Part shown: positions 1-7,113 of the stretch, one piece after another
Layout: each line of letters begins with the position of its first letter
Position numbering within the stretch: the stretch's first letter is position 1
From: Bordetella parapertussis
GTDB taxonomy: Bacteria; Pseudomonadota; Gammaproteobacteria; Burkholderiales; Burkholderiaceae_A
Assembly (NCBI GenBank): GCA_945901825.1
Contig: CAMDMC010000036.1
Span: 1 to 14,644, forward strand
Length of the DNA: 14,644 nt
Direction: 5' to 3'
Translations under genes and position numbers: made by a program
Notes under the pieces: model-generated
Database searches by the model: none
What the model saw: only the letters and a program-made list of their open reading frames with translations
Told to the model about the DNA's origin: nothing

Positions 1-3
1 AGA

Positions 4-513
4 CTAATAGGAACCCATGAAGTCTTTTTTTCCGATCTCGACTCCGTTATGCCTAAGGATGTTGTAAGCGGTTGTGACATGAAAGAGAAATTGTGGCATG
101 CCGTATTTCAGAGCATAGTCTTCAACGGTTAGTTTTTTCTCTTTTGGCGTACCTGGGCGCAAAATAATTTCTTTTACTGTGCTGCCATCAAGTTGCGCAG
201 CGGAAATGGTACTTATGAGTTCTAGCGTCTTTAGAATACGGCCTTGCAGTTCGTCAAAGCTTTGCTCGGTGTCTTCGTAGGTGGCTACTTCAAGGCCAGC
301 AATACGCGAAGGCACACTTTTGGCAAAGTCGCAGGCGATTTGTACTTGACGTACCAGCGGCAGCATGTCTGGAAATAAGCGTGACTGCAATAAGGTGGCC
401 GAATCGAATTTTCGCTGTTGTGCGTACTCTTCACCTTTTTTCAACACATCGCCGAGTGCTAAGAGCATCTGCTTTAAAACAGGAACCGTAGCTGAATAAT
501 AAGAAATTGACAT
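4..513 (-). CDS. DUF1993 family protein
   Basis: A complete 169-residue protein, the usual length for the DUF1993 family. No enzymatic function is established for the family, whose members are thought to form DinB-like helical bundles. The sequence is mostly helical, with the typical N-terminal start (MSISYYSATVPVLKQML) and a conserved-looking C-terminus in which a FHVTTAYNILRHNGVEIGK stretch precedes DFMGSY. There is no signal peptide, so it should be cytoplasmic. The ATG at 513 has only a weak GGAAAA ribosome site upstream. It stands apart from the next minus-strand gene (260 bp gap), so it is probably a single-gene unit. Family assignment is by motif memory and fairly sure; the role is unknown. 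Confidence 0.85.
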   Translation of the reverse strand: MSISYYSATVPVLKQMLLALGDVLKKGEEYAQQRKFDSATLLQSRLFPDMLPLVRQVQIACDFAKSVPSRIAGLEVATYEDTEQSFDELQGRILKTLELISTISAAQLDGSTVKEIILRPGTPKEKKLTVEDYALKYGMPQFLFHVTTAYNILRHNGVEIGKKDFMGSY

Positions 514-772
514 GGATTTTCCAATTTTCTGTGGCTGTTGAAGATGAGAGGCCTAGAGACGCTACCTTGATTGGCTTTACTCCCCCGTAGCCTAGTATAC
601 AAGGCAGTATCCCCAGCTTTGTCTTCTGGCGGCAAAATCTACTTAGCGCGGACATCGTCATTAATACAGTGAAGTAAAAAAGTAGTTGACAGCACACTAC
701 GATTCTTTCACCACAGTCCATAGGAGGTGTGATCTCTCTGCTAAGAAAACCCAAATGAGCGACTAATGACGA
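514..772. other. Intergenic region upstream of the DUF1993 gene
   Basis: No gene is supported here. On the minus strand a TATACT hexamer (599-594) sits about 80 bp upstream of the DUF1993 start and is a plausible -10 box, but no good -35 lies at 16-18 bp. A 107-codon minus-strand frame covers much of this stretch, but it runs into the DUF1993 gene in another frame and has no protein-like features. I see no strong GC hairpin followed by T's that would terminate the protease operon ending at 773. Confidence 0.4.
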
Positions 773-2440
773 TCACTTCCCCGCCACCATCACCACTGAT
801 CCAATAAAACGCCGATAAATCTCCTCAAGCGGCATCTCCTTGGCCTCAATCATTGACGCAGGCTGCATGGAGACCCCTAACTCTTGAAGCCGGTTTACAT
901 GAACAGCAAAATTAATGTCTTCGGGTAGAAAGCCATCGTCTTGCATCATCTTCACGATATCAAGCTTGCCCACAGCAATGCCAATGAGCTTACCGCGCGC
1001 ATCAACCACCGCGCCACCGCTATTGCCCTTGTTCATCTTGGCACTTAACTGAAAAGTCTTGGGGTCGTCTTGCATCCCAGTGTCTTTAATTACAATGCCG
1101 TTGGTAATGGACGGCGTCACCGAGCCAAGCACCCCGGTTAACGGAAACCCCAGCACGGCAATGTTAGCTCCAGCCCGAGCCGGTGCGAATTGGCTGTATG
1201 CAATGGCGCGCTCAGAAGCAAAAGGGCTATCCAATACCAAAATGGCCAAGTCATCGGTTTCGCTTACTCGCTCAACCCTCACTCGACTAAAGTCGCCAAG
1301 GCTGTTGCGAACATAAATTTCCGTCGTGCCATTAACAACATGCTTATTCGTAACTACCCTTCTGCCGCCATCAATGACAAAACCGCTTCCCGTCATTAAC
1401 TGGCTTCCGGGTGCAAAAGGAAAGGGCTGTATGTTTGTCTTTAGGGGTTGGGGGGCCAGCGCTGTGGGGGGAGTATGCTTGGGCAGAAAGGGCTCAACTG
1501 GATTAATCGGCTCAATCGCCTCAACAGGCTCGACCGGTACGATTACCCGAGGCGGTTGGTGCTCCACGGGTCTTTGGGGTGCCGTAACAAGCGGCGGTCT
1601 ATTGCTTGGCGATGATTGTTTGGCAGCGGGCGGAGCTTTAATAACGGGTAAGGCCCCAAGCTTTTTTACCTCGGCCAATCGTGCACCATCGTCTGCTTGC
1701 GCGAACAACGCTTTAGCTTTGGCAAGCTCCGTTGTTGCTGCAGGGGCATCACCAAGCTGGCGCAAGAGCTCTGCGAGTTTTAACCGGGTTCGGCCCGTTG
1801 ACCCTTGCTGGGTTTTGTAGGCATCAAGAAGGGCTCTCGCCTCTTTTGTGTTTCCTTGCGCCTGCAGTAGCTTGGCTCGCTCAAGCATTAAACGCTCAGA
1901 AGACGGTCCTTGCCTCAAGACCTGTTCCGCAACACCAAAGCCACCGACCGCCAGTTCCGCGCGTGCCTGCAAAACCTGCAGCTCTTCTTGAATGCTTCTT
2001 TCAAGGTCCTGCCTAGACGCCATGGAGGCAATGGAGCGGCGGGCATGCACAAGATTGCCCAATAGGATGTCTAGGCGGGCCTGCTCAAGCGCAAGCCTTG
2101 GGCTATCAGACGGGGATATTTCAAAGGCGGTCTCAAGCGACTCTTTTGCCTTGGAAATATTACCCAATGAGGCGTAGAGCTTGGACATCTCAACAAAGAC
2201 CTCGCCAACCTCTGCATCGGTTGTCATGGGAACTGACTTCAGGCTGGTTAATGCAGCCTCGTAAAACCCATCGTCAATTAATCCGGAGACATACCCAAGA
2301 GAGGCCGTGTTGGCCTGTTTAGTGGAACTTGCCGTTGATGCAAGAGCGCCTTGCCCGAACCCAACCCCAAGGCCCAGGGCAAAGACAAGCCCAACCAGGC
2401 TGTTACGAATAACTTTATTGCACCTGTATGCGTAGTTCAC
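773..2440 (-). CDS. Secreted trypsin-like serine protease with N-terminal TPRs and a proline-rich linker
   Basis: Predicted exported protease of 555 residues. Layout: signal peptide (about 1-35, ending GQGALA-S); helical TPR-like repeats (about 45-250); a proline-rich linker (about 265-350) with PVEPVEAIEPINPVEP-type repeats; then a trypsin/HtrA-fold domain to the C-terminus. The triad is visible as TNKHVV (His367), TDDLAIL (Asp397) and GNSGGAV (Ser474), so it should be active. There is no PDZ domain, unlike DegP/DegQ. A GTG at 2467 would add 9 residues, but the GTG at 2440 has a purine-rich AAGGGAAGG upstream (2459-2451) and puts the signal peptide at the N-terminus. It is the last gene of the five-gene operon and overlaps the preceding gene by 26 bp, which suggests translational coupling. 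Fold and triad are confident; substrate unknown; TPRs presumably bind a partner. Confidence 0.85.
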   Translation of the reverse strand: MNYAYRCNKVIRNSLVGLVFALGLGVGFGQGALASTASSTKQANTASLGYVSGLIDDGFYEAALTSLKSVPMTTDAEVGEVFVEMSKLYASLGNISKAKESLETAFEISPSDSPRLALEQARLDILLGNLVHARRSIASMASRQDLERSIQEELQVLQARAELAVGGFGVAEQVLRQGPSSERLMLERAKLLQAQGNTKEARALLDAYKTQQGSTGRTRLKLAELLRQLGDAPAATTELAKAKALFAQADDGARLAEVKKLGALPVIKAPPAAKQSSPSNRPPLVTAPQRPVEHQPPRVIVPVEPVEAIEPINPVEPFLPKHTPPTALAPQPLKTNIQPFPFAPGSQLMTGSGFVIDGGRRVVTNKHVVNGTTEIYVRNSLGDFSRVRVERVSETDDLAILVLDSPFASERAIAYSQFAPARAGANIAVLGFPLTGVLGSVTPSITNGIVIKDTGMQDDPKTFQLSAKMNKGNSGGAVVDARGKLIGIAVGKLDIVKMMQDDGFLPEDINFAVHVNRLQELGVSMQPASMIEAKEMPLEEIYRRFIGSVVMVAGK

Positions 2441-2873
2441 GATCGGTGCGCCTTCCCTTGACGTCACTAATAGCTAAAAACAGGCGATGGGTGCCCTTCG
2501 GTATCTCGGCGTTTTCAATTTTTAGGCCGGATGCCGTTACACGCGCCTTCGCTAAGATACGGTCGGTAATGTCGAACTTAAACCCCCCATAAAGCGCCTG
2601 AAAGCTCTTCATATCAACCGGTGTGCCGTCGGTACGAAAGGAAAGCTCGATGGACACGGGGCTTGGCACGGGGCCGGCCATGATCTGAGGATTCACAACC
2701 TCGATACCCGGAATAACCCCCGGGGAGGCCGCCAGTGGAACTGAAAGAGCTGCCTCGTTCCCCTTGTACTTACGAACCTCTTCTTCTGTAACTAAAACGA
2801 AGGCAAGGGCTGAGCCCATGAAGAGCCAGAAGCAGGAAAAACCCACTGCAACTCGTTGAAAAAAATCCCTCAT
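2415..2873 (-). CDS. Small secreted beta-rich protein of unknown function
   Basis: A 152-residue protein with a hydrophobic N-terminal export signal (about 1-24, cleavage probably near SALA-F). It has a variable linker (about 25-65) and a C-terminal half (about 70-152) of alternating beta-strand pattern, with PVSIELSFRTDGTPVD near its start and HRLFLAISDVKGRRTDRELRI near its end. This resembles an Ig-like or bacterial-surface beta-sandwich, but I do not recognise a named family. The ATG lies 3 bp after the stop of the LPP20-type lipoprotein gene, with GAGG about 10 nt upstream, and the 3' end overlaps the protease gene. Being wedged between lipoprotein and protease, it may be a partner, substrate or inhibitor of the protease. 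That is inference only. Confidence 0.75.
   Translation of the reverse strand: MRDFFQRVAVGFSCFWLFMGSALAFVLVTEEEVRKYKGNEAALSVPLAASPGVIPGIEVVNPQIMAGPVPSPVSIELSFRTDGTPVDMKSFQALYGGFKFDITDRILAKARVTASGLKIENAEIPKGTHRLFLAISDVKGRRTDRELRIQVQ
2451..2459 (-). promoter_or_regulatory. Ribosome binding site deciding the protease start
   Basis: A purine-rich AAGGGAAGG (minus strand) lies 10 nt upstream of the GTG at 2440-2438. The alternative GTG at 2467 has no such element, which favours the downstream start. The spacing is a little long, so the call is moderate. Confidence 0.45.
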
Positions 2874-2876
2874 AGC

Positions 2877-3491
2877 TTATCTGCCTCGCGCCGCTTCAAT
2901 TTCCTTCTCAAGCTCTTGGAAAGCTTTTGAAGCCCGCAACTTTGACTCTAACTGACCGCTCTTCTTTACTTGATCCCGGACGATCTTGTTTGCATCGCCT
3001 ATGGGGTAATACAGCAATGCGTACGCGCGATAGTTGCGGCCTTCTTGGAAAACCTGAGACTTATCTCGCCGAAAACCGGCTAAATTTACTTCAGTTACAA
3101 CATTCTGACTTACCCGCTCAGCCTCTGCAGACATCGCAGCATCATTGGCAATGCCAGCCTCTCTCATGAAGTCCCGAATGCGCGCAGACACACGGTTATT
3201 GAGCTGCGAAGCCAAGGCAGATTTAGCACTTAGCACGGCCTTATCCATTGCAAACTGCATATCCCCTGAGGTGGCCACGCCTGCGGTGTAAATGGCGTTT
3301 TCAGCTACGGGCGGGTTCAGAAACCAATCGGGTATGTTGGATAAAGCCTTTTCAACAGCCTTTATCTCCTGCTTCTCCTTCTTTTGCTCCTGAATAGCCG
3401 CAGCCTCTGGACTTCCAGGCTTAGGCGTTGACGCACAACCCGCCAACACAACTGCTGCAGCGAGTGCCAATGGTTGGAAGAATTTGTTCAT
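2877..3491 (-). CDS. LPP20-type (FlgP-like) outer-membrane lipoprotein
   Basis: A 204-residue lipoprotein. The lipobox LAGC places the lipidated Cys at residue 19; Ala follows at +2, so Lol sorting should send it to the outer membrane. After a charged, coiled-coil-prone stretch (about 28-50, EQKKEKQEIKAVEKAL) comes an LPP20-like domain (about 52-170) with the typical PDWFLNPP entry, an A-x-A helix (AMDKAVLSAKSALASQLNNRV) and a YRAYALLYYP strand. LPP20 includes Helicobacter Lpp20 and the flagellar-associated FlgP of Vibrio and Campylobacter. No flagellar genes are nearby, so it is called only to family. ATG at 3491 has AGGAG 8 nt upstream. It lies 25 bp after the upstream gene's stop, in the same operon. 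Confidence 0.85.
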   Translation of the reverse strand: MNKFFQPLALAAAVVLAGCASTPKPGSPEAAAIQEQKKEKQEIKAVEKALSNIPDWFLNPPVAENAIYTAGVATSGDMQFAMDKAVLSAKSALASQLNNRVSARIRDFMREAGIANDAAMSAEAERVSQNVVTEVNLAGFRRDKSQVFQEGRNYRAYALLYYPIGDANKIVRDQVKKSGQLESKLRASKAFQELEKEIEAARGR

Positions 3492-3516
3492 GTTTACTTC
3501 TCCTGTAGAAAGTTAA

Positions 3517-4728
3517 CTACAACTCGGACTGCAAAAAAGATTGATCGGCCTCTGAAAGCTTCTCAAATAAGCCAGTAGAGCGCAGCGCCGATAACGCTCT
3601 TTTGGCGCTCCGCTTGTCGTCAGCGGCAAGACTCTGCACCAAGGCTTGCCTCAGAAGCGCATAGGCAAGTTCGTCATCACCATTGGCTGAGTGCGCAATA
3701 CCCCCGAGCGTAAGAGCCTCGAGGTTAAGCTGATTCTTTTCAACCGCAACATCAAATGCCACTGCGGCAAAATCAAATCGGCCCAGCGCGGCATAACTTC
3801 GACCAAGGTTAATATACGTTTTATCGGTATTGTCACCCATTGCAATGGCAGAAATAAGGTCGGATGTCGCCTTTTCGTGCTGACCGAGCGCCTGATACGA
3901 CTTCGCCCTTGTAATAAAGGCTTCAGAGGTGATCGGGCCTTGTTTCTGCTGCTCGTCAATACGGGCAATAACATCGCTGGGTACCTCTGGATAAGGCGTA
4001 TGGGTCGGTGACTGCGCAGCCTTGGGCAGTGCCCCGCCTTCAAGCTTAGGTGGCTGCAGCCCAGCAATAACCGGTTCGGCTTTTACTTCTTCTTCAGAAT
4101 AGCTAAGGTTGGGAATTGACCTGACGAGCCGATGGGCAAGCTCACGGCTAACACGAGTAGCCTGGTCAGAGTCAAGGTTGCGCGCCGCACTGGCAGCGCC
4201 AGAGATGGCGCTAATAACGCCAATGGGTAGGCCGCCATCCCGTTTGACTAACGTATGGCTTCCACGCCAATAGGCACTACCTGAGGGTAAATGCACAAGC
4301 TCGGCCCTCACCCCCGCCCGATATTCAGAAAAAACGCCATAAAACGAGCTCTTGTTATCTGTCACGGTTGCCTGCAAGGTATAAGAGCAGTTTTCTTTTT
4401 GAGCAATGTACTGCGCCGACCTCTTTTCAATGGCCTGAAGGGGTATGAGCCGAACCCCGGTTATTGAGAGTTGCGCATGGAAGGCCTTTCGCAACAAAAA
4501 CTCAGGGTCGAGCTTCTCGGGGTCCTCAAAAGGAAGAACATGAATGCACGTGGGGGGCTGACCTGCAAGTGATTCGTTCAACTCAAAGTAAACCTTTTGT
4601 TCAAGGGAGCCAACAGGCGCCTTCTCTTTTGCAAGCTTGGAGTCGTTGACGTAGGTTGTACCGCAGCCCGAGAGCGCCCCGGCTGTGGCAAGTGCTATAA
4701 GAGCGTTTCGGAGGTTAAGAAAAAACAT
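3517..4728 (-). CDS. Lipoprotein with GNA1162/LpoB-like N-terminal domain and C-terminal TPRs
   Basis: A 403-residue lipoprotein with lipobox LSGC (Cys22), Gly at +2. The N-terminal half (about 40-210) resembles the GNA1162/DUF799 or CsgG/LpoB alpha/beta lipoprotein class: CIHVLPFEDPE strand, LLRKAFHAQLSITGVRLIPL helix-strand, SYTLQATVTD, an LVHLPSGSAYWRGSHTL edge and a Gly-rich GVISAISGAASAARN segment before a final helix. The C-terminal half (about 255-380) contains TPR units, best seen at ITRAKSYQALGQHEKATSDL and INLGRSYAALGRFDFAAVAF. It lies 15 bp downstream of the DUF4384-type gene with only a weak ribosome site, suggesting coupled translation. In envelope clusters such proteins often scaffold or activate partners. 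Domain assignment is by pattern, not search; the TPRs are sure, the N-terminal family is tentative. Confidence 0.75.
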   Translation of the reverse strand: MFFLNLRNALIALATAGALSGCGTTYVNDSKLAKEKAPVGSLEQKVYFELNESLAGQPPTCIHVLPFEDPEKLDPEFLLRKAFHAQLSITGVRLIPLQAIEKRSAQYIAQKENCSYTLQATVTDNKSSFYGVFSEYRAGVRAELVHLPSGSAYWRGSHTLVKRDGGLPIGVISAISGAASAARNLDSDQATRVSRELAHRLVRSIPNLSYSEEEVKAEPVIAGLQPPKLEGGALPKAAQSPTHTPYPEVPSDVIARIDEQQKQGPITSEAFITRAKSYQALGQHEKATSDLISAIAMGDNTDKTYINLGRSYAALGRFDFAAVAFDVAVEKNQLNLEALTLGGIAHSANGDDELAYALLRQALVQSLAADDKRSAKRALSALRSTGLFEKLSEADQSFLQSEL

Positions 4729-4743
4729 TGACGGCGTTCTTGC

Positions 4744-5592
4744 CTAGTTAATGATGCGATAACTTCGCTTCACCACACGCTTATCGGGCGGGCTGATTTC
4801 ACGAATGCGGGCCCTGAATTGTTCAAACTCATAGCTCTCTAACCACGCGATAGGCCGATTTGTGGCAACAAAAATTAAGTACTCGTCCACATAGTCCTGC
4901 TTCAGGCCAGCAGGAAAGCTTGCCTGGAAACCGTACCGCCGACTTCCCAGTTCCGAGGGAATTGAGTTCTGCTGCTGTGCTCGCAAGAGAGCTTCGGAAT
5001 CAAAAGCGTTTGGAAAAATGCGGGTAACGGTCTTTTTATCGTGACTTGGCGCCCATCCAAAGATTGCTAAATGCATCGGAGCTGTTGGCTTAACTGAAAA
5101 ACTTAAGGCTTCTCCTTCACGAAGGCGAATTGAACTGAGCAAGACCTGGAAATCAAAACTGGGGTCTGGCGCTGTGTTTGGTTGGACAACTTCCACACGC
5201 ATGGTAACGATGCAGCGGCTTGCCCCCAGTGTTTTATCAACCACAGGGTTACCGAGGCGAACCGCCTGCTTAACGTCACCATCAATCTCCGACCATAAGA
5301 AAGTGTTGTAGACGCAGTCCGGGTTGTCGGTACCGGCCTTCCCCTCACGGCAAGACAGTTGCTCACTTACAGAGAAGCGCTCGCCTAAGACCTGCCTTAA
5401 CGCCTCTTGTTTGGCCTTCTGCTCAGCAGCCTCACATGCTTTGGACTCAGACGTTTCAGGTCCAAAAAGGACCTCCCCGGAAACCTCACGTACGTCGGCC
5501 TTAGCTGGCGAGAAGCTAGCGAAGGCTAACCCGAGGACTAAAAAGCCCACAAGGGAGGCCCTAGAAAAGAAAAAACTTGTTATAACGCGCAT
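4744..5592 (-). CDS. Secreted FlgT-like / DUF4384 domain protein
   Basis: A 282-residue exported protein. The signal peptide spans about residues 1-32 (MRVITSFFFSRASLVGFLV, cleavage near AKA-DV). The N-terminal domain (about 33-135) has the pattern seen in FlgT/LPP20-type proteins: a VSGEVLFG strand, then an Ala/Glu-rich AAEQKAKQEALRQVL helix; it carries four cysteines that could form disulfides in the periplasm. The C-terminal part (about 145-260) matches DUF4384, with a strand pair SFSVKPTAPMHLAIFGW and the characteristic TRIFPN turn, ending YLIFVATNRPI. DUF4384 is often fused to caspase or other protease-like proteins. ATG at 5592 is preferred over GTG at 5598 because the predicted transcription start falls on it; there is no Shine-Dalgarno. 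First gene of the five-gene operon. Role unknown. Confidence 0.78.
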   Translation of the reverse strand: MRVITSFFFSRASLVGFLVLGLAFASFSPAKADVREVSGEVLFGPETSESKACEAAEQKAKQEALRQVLGERFSVSEQLSCREGKAGTDNPDCVYNTFLWSEIDGDVKQAVRLGNPVVDKTLGASRCIVTMRVEVVQPNTAPDPSFDFQVLLSSIRLREGEALSFSVKPTAPMHLAIFGWAPSHDKKTVTRIFPNAFDSEALLRAQQQNSIPSELGSRRYGFQASFPAGLKQDYVDEYLIFVATNRPIAWLESYEFEQFRARIREISPPDKRVVKRSYRIIN

Positions 5593-5612
5593 AGACACAT
5601 ATTATGTGGGAA
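5577..5612 (+). promoter_or_regulatory. Plus-strand promoter of the DUF6502 gene
   Basis: TTGTTA (5577-5582), a 17-nt spacer and TATTAT (5600-5605) form a sigma-70-type promoter with predicted +1 near 5612, leaving a leader of about 50 nt before the ATG at 5663. Its -35 lies inside the start of the divergent gene and its -10 overlaps the opposite -10 almost completely, so the two polymerases cannot occupy the site together. Confidence 0.5.
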
Positions 5613-5627
5613 AATTTCACACGTCAA
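5592..5627 (-). promoter_or_regulatory. Minus-strand promoter of the five-gene envelope operon (predicted leaderless)
   Basis: Read on the minus strand: TTGACG (5627-5622), a 17-nt spacer, TAATAT (5604-5599), six bases GTGTCT, then ATG. The -35 matches the sigma-70 consensus at 5 of 6 positions, the -10 at 4 of 6. Six bases after the -10 put +1 on the A of the ATG at 5592. With no Shine-Dalgarno present, a leaderless mRNA is the simplest reading. It overlaps the divergent promoter of the DUF6502 gene. Confidence 0.6.
5596..5608. repeat. Perfect 13-bp palindrome over the two overlapping -10 boxes
   Basis: CACATA-T-TATGTG is a perfect inverted repeat (6-bp arms, 1-bp centre at 5602) containing both -10 hexamers. 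A further TGTG/CACA pair (5605-5608 and 5618-5621) lies next to it in the minus promoter spacer. The symmetry may partly follow from the two overlapping -10 boxes, but it is also a plausible operator. Confidence 0.5.
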
Positions 5628-5662
5628 GCGGACTCAACACTAAAACCCAAGTCACAACATAC

Positions 5663-6466
5663 ATGTCCCCATCAGTCCTTAAGGCCCTCGAACGGATCCT
5701 TGCCCCCTTAGCCAAACTGCTACTTAGCCAAGGAGTCACCCATGGGCAGGTGAGCGAGATGCTTAAGGTCGCCATGGTGCGAGAAGCCCTTCATCGCGCA
5801 AACAGCCCTTCAATGCATGACGGCAGTCGAATAAAGGAGCCAACGGACAGCCGACTTTCAATTGCAACGGGCATCCATCGAAAGGACGTCAAGCGACTAC
5901 GAACTCAAACCGGCCCGTCTGGCCTTGGCACCGAGGGCAACACCGCATCGCAGGTCATCGCACGATGGCTTTCCATGGGTAACCCGCCCCCTTTGCTCAC
6001 ACGGCAGCCTATTGCAAAGGGCCGCTCGAAGTCCACTGGCTTTAATAACCTTGTGCAGAGTGTCAGCACCGATATTCGCCCTAGGGCTGTTCTTGACGAG
6101 CTTCTTTCACGCGGTGTGGTCAGTGAACACAGCGATGGTCGACTGATGATTCATGCAGACCGACTTGTTATGAACCAAGACGAGGCAGCGCTGGCTGACT
6201 ACTTGGGAATGAATCTAAGCGACCACTTCAATGTTGCAGTCACAAATTTGCTTAAAGAGGGTGAGCCTCAGCTTGATCGATGCGTGCATTTTCATGGGGT
6301 TTCAGAAAATATGGCCGCCGAGCTAAACGAATATGCGAAAGAACAGGCTATGCAAGCCCTTGTTGCGGTAAACAGCAAGGCTCAGAAACTGGCGCAAGTG
6401 AAACGAAACCATGGACAGTTTCGCTTTAATTTTGGTGCCTACTTTCGCAAAGAAGAGCAATTGTGA
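5663..6466 (+). CDS. DUF6502 family protein
   Basis: A 267-residue cytoplasmic protein of the DUF6502 family, found mainly in proteobacteria and without known function. Family features: an N-terminal helical start (ALERILAPLAKLLLSQGVTHGQVSEMLKVAMVREAL, about 5-40); a conserved-looking SRLSIATGIHRKDVKRLR (about 59-78) like a helix-turn-helix; and ASQVIARWLS further on. The C-terminal half is helical and ends in a basic QVKRNHGQFRFNFGAYF tail. The HTH-like part hints at DNA binding, but no activity is known to me. The frame stays open far upstream, but that part is antisense to the DUF4384-type gene; ATG 5663 matches family starts and lies downstream of the predicted transcription start. No Shine-Dalgarno is visible. 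Its stop overlaps the next gene by 4 bp. Confidence 0.8.
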   Translation: MSPSVLKALERILAPLAKLLLSQGVTHGQVSEMLKVAMVREALHRANSPSMHDGSRIKEPTDSRLSIATGIHRKDVKRLRTQTGPSGLGTEGNTASQVIARWLSMGNPPPLLTRQPIAKGRSKSTGFNNLVQSVSTDIRPRAVLDELLSRGVVSEHSDGRLMIHADRLVMNQDEAALADYLGMNLSDHFNVAVTNLLKEGEPQLDRCVHFHGVSENMAAELNEYAKEQAMQALVAVNSKAQKLAQVKRNHGQFRFNFGAYFRKEEQL

Positions 6467-7029
6467 AGATGGAGATCACTGCAGCCTCTTACAGGTTAGC
6501 GCTGCTGGCGGGACTATTGAGCTTTACACTAAACACCCTGGCAGCCCTGCCCAGTCAGGTGGATACGGACACTGGTGGGGGCATGGGAGGCACCGGAAAT
6601 AGTGTTGACAATCCAGCTGAAGCCCTGCTTGTTCCATTGAACTCAAAAACACAGGTTACTTGTCGTTCAGGCGATGTTATTGGCAGCTATCAGCTCTCGC
6701 GCGCGGCAGATACGCAGGCCATTCTCACCCTACCTCTCTGCCTAAACACTGTGTTTGTTCTAAACGCAGGCGAAGAGGTCATGCTTAGCCTGCCTTCAGA
6801 GCAAACGGTGTCTGTGCGGGCCACAGGCACTTCACGATTACAAATAACACGAACCACCCATCACGCCTGGGGGACCCGGCTTGAGATTGAAATTAGTCCA
6901 GTACAGGGCCAGGCAGACGCCAGAATAAACAACGGGGTATTTCCCATCCCGTTTAGCTTTGTTGGTCAGATCTGGATTGAGGGCGGTCAGGCGTTTTGGG
7001 GGCTAAGAAAAAATAAGAGTCTCAAATAA
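6463..7029 (+). CDS. Small secreted protein with a GGMGGTG motif, partner of the DUF6502 gene
   Basis: A 188-residue protein. The first codon is GTG at 6463, sharing GTGA with the DUF6502 stop; an ATG two codons later (6469) is an alternative, with AGAAGAG upstream. The N-terminus is a signal peptide (hydrophobic LALLAGLLSFTLNTLAAL, cleavage near residue 28), followed by a low-complexity VDTDTGGGMGGTGNS segment and a predicted all-beta region with repeated short strands (GEEVMLSLPSEQTVSVRA, TRLEIEISPVQGQ). DUF6502 genes are often followed by secreted DUF5666 proteins that begin with a GIGGTG-type segment. This protein has the segment, but I cannot confirm DUF5666 in the rest. It has two cysteines. 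Function unknown; export is well supported. Confidence 0.75.
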   Translation: MKMEITAASYRLALLAGLLSFTLNTLAALPSQVDTDTGGGMGGTGNSVDNPAEALLVPLNSKTQVTCRSGDVIGSYQLSRAADTQAILTLPLCLNTVFVLNAGEEVMLSLPSEQTVSVRATGTSRLQITRTTHHAWGTRLEIEISPVQGQADARINNGVFPIPFSFVGQIWIEGGQAFWGLRKNKSLK

Positions 7030-7113
7030 CCTGTTCTTTAACTACAACGGACGCATTCAAATGATTCATTGCGTGACTTCTGCATCTGCGTGACTGAGCT
7101 TTACTGCAAGAAG
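7030..7113. other. Short convergent intergenic region
   Basis: Lies between two convergent genes. It holds a 9-bp direct repeat TGCGTGACT at 7070-7078 and 7087-7095. I see no clear bidirectional terminator hairpin. Confidence 0.3.

Noticed and set aside
431..754. 107-codon minus-strand frame upstream of the DUF1993 gene
   Set aside because: It overlaps the DUF1993 gene in another frame, has no ribosome site or family-like features, and covers the promoter region.
5605..5621. Possible CRP-like site TGTGG-N7-TCACA in the divergent promoter
   Set aside because: The spacer is 7 rather than 6 and the left half deviates at the last base, so it does not meet the CRP consensus; kept only as a note on symmetry.
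5324..5662. Upstream extension of the DUF6502 frame by 113 codons
   Set aside because: It is antisense to the DUF4384-type gene and crosses the divergent promoters; the family start fits ATG 5663.
7070..7095. 9-bp direct repeat TGCGTGACT in the convergent gap
   Set aside because: Short and isolated; no hairpin or known motif, could be chance.
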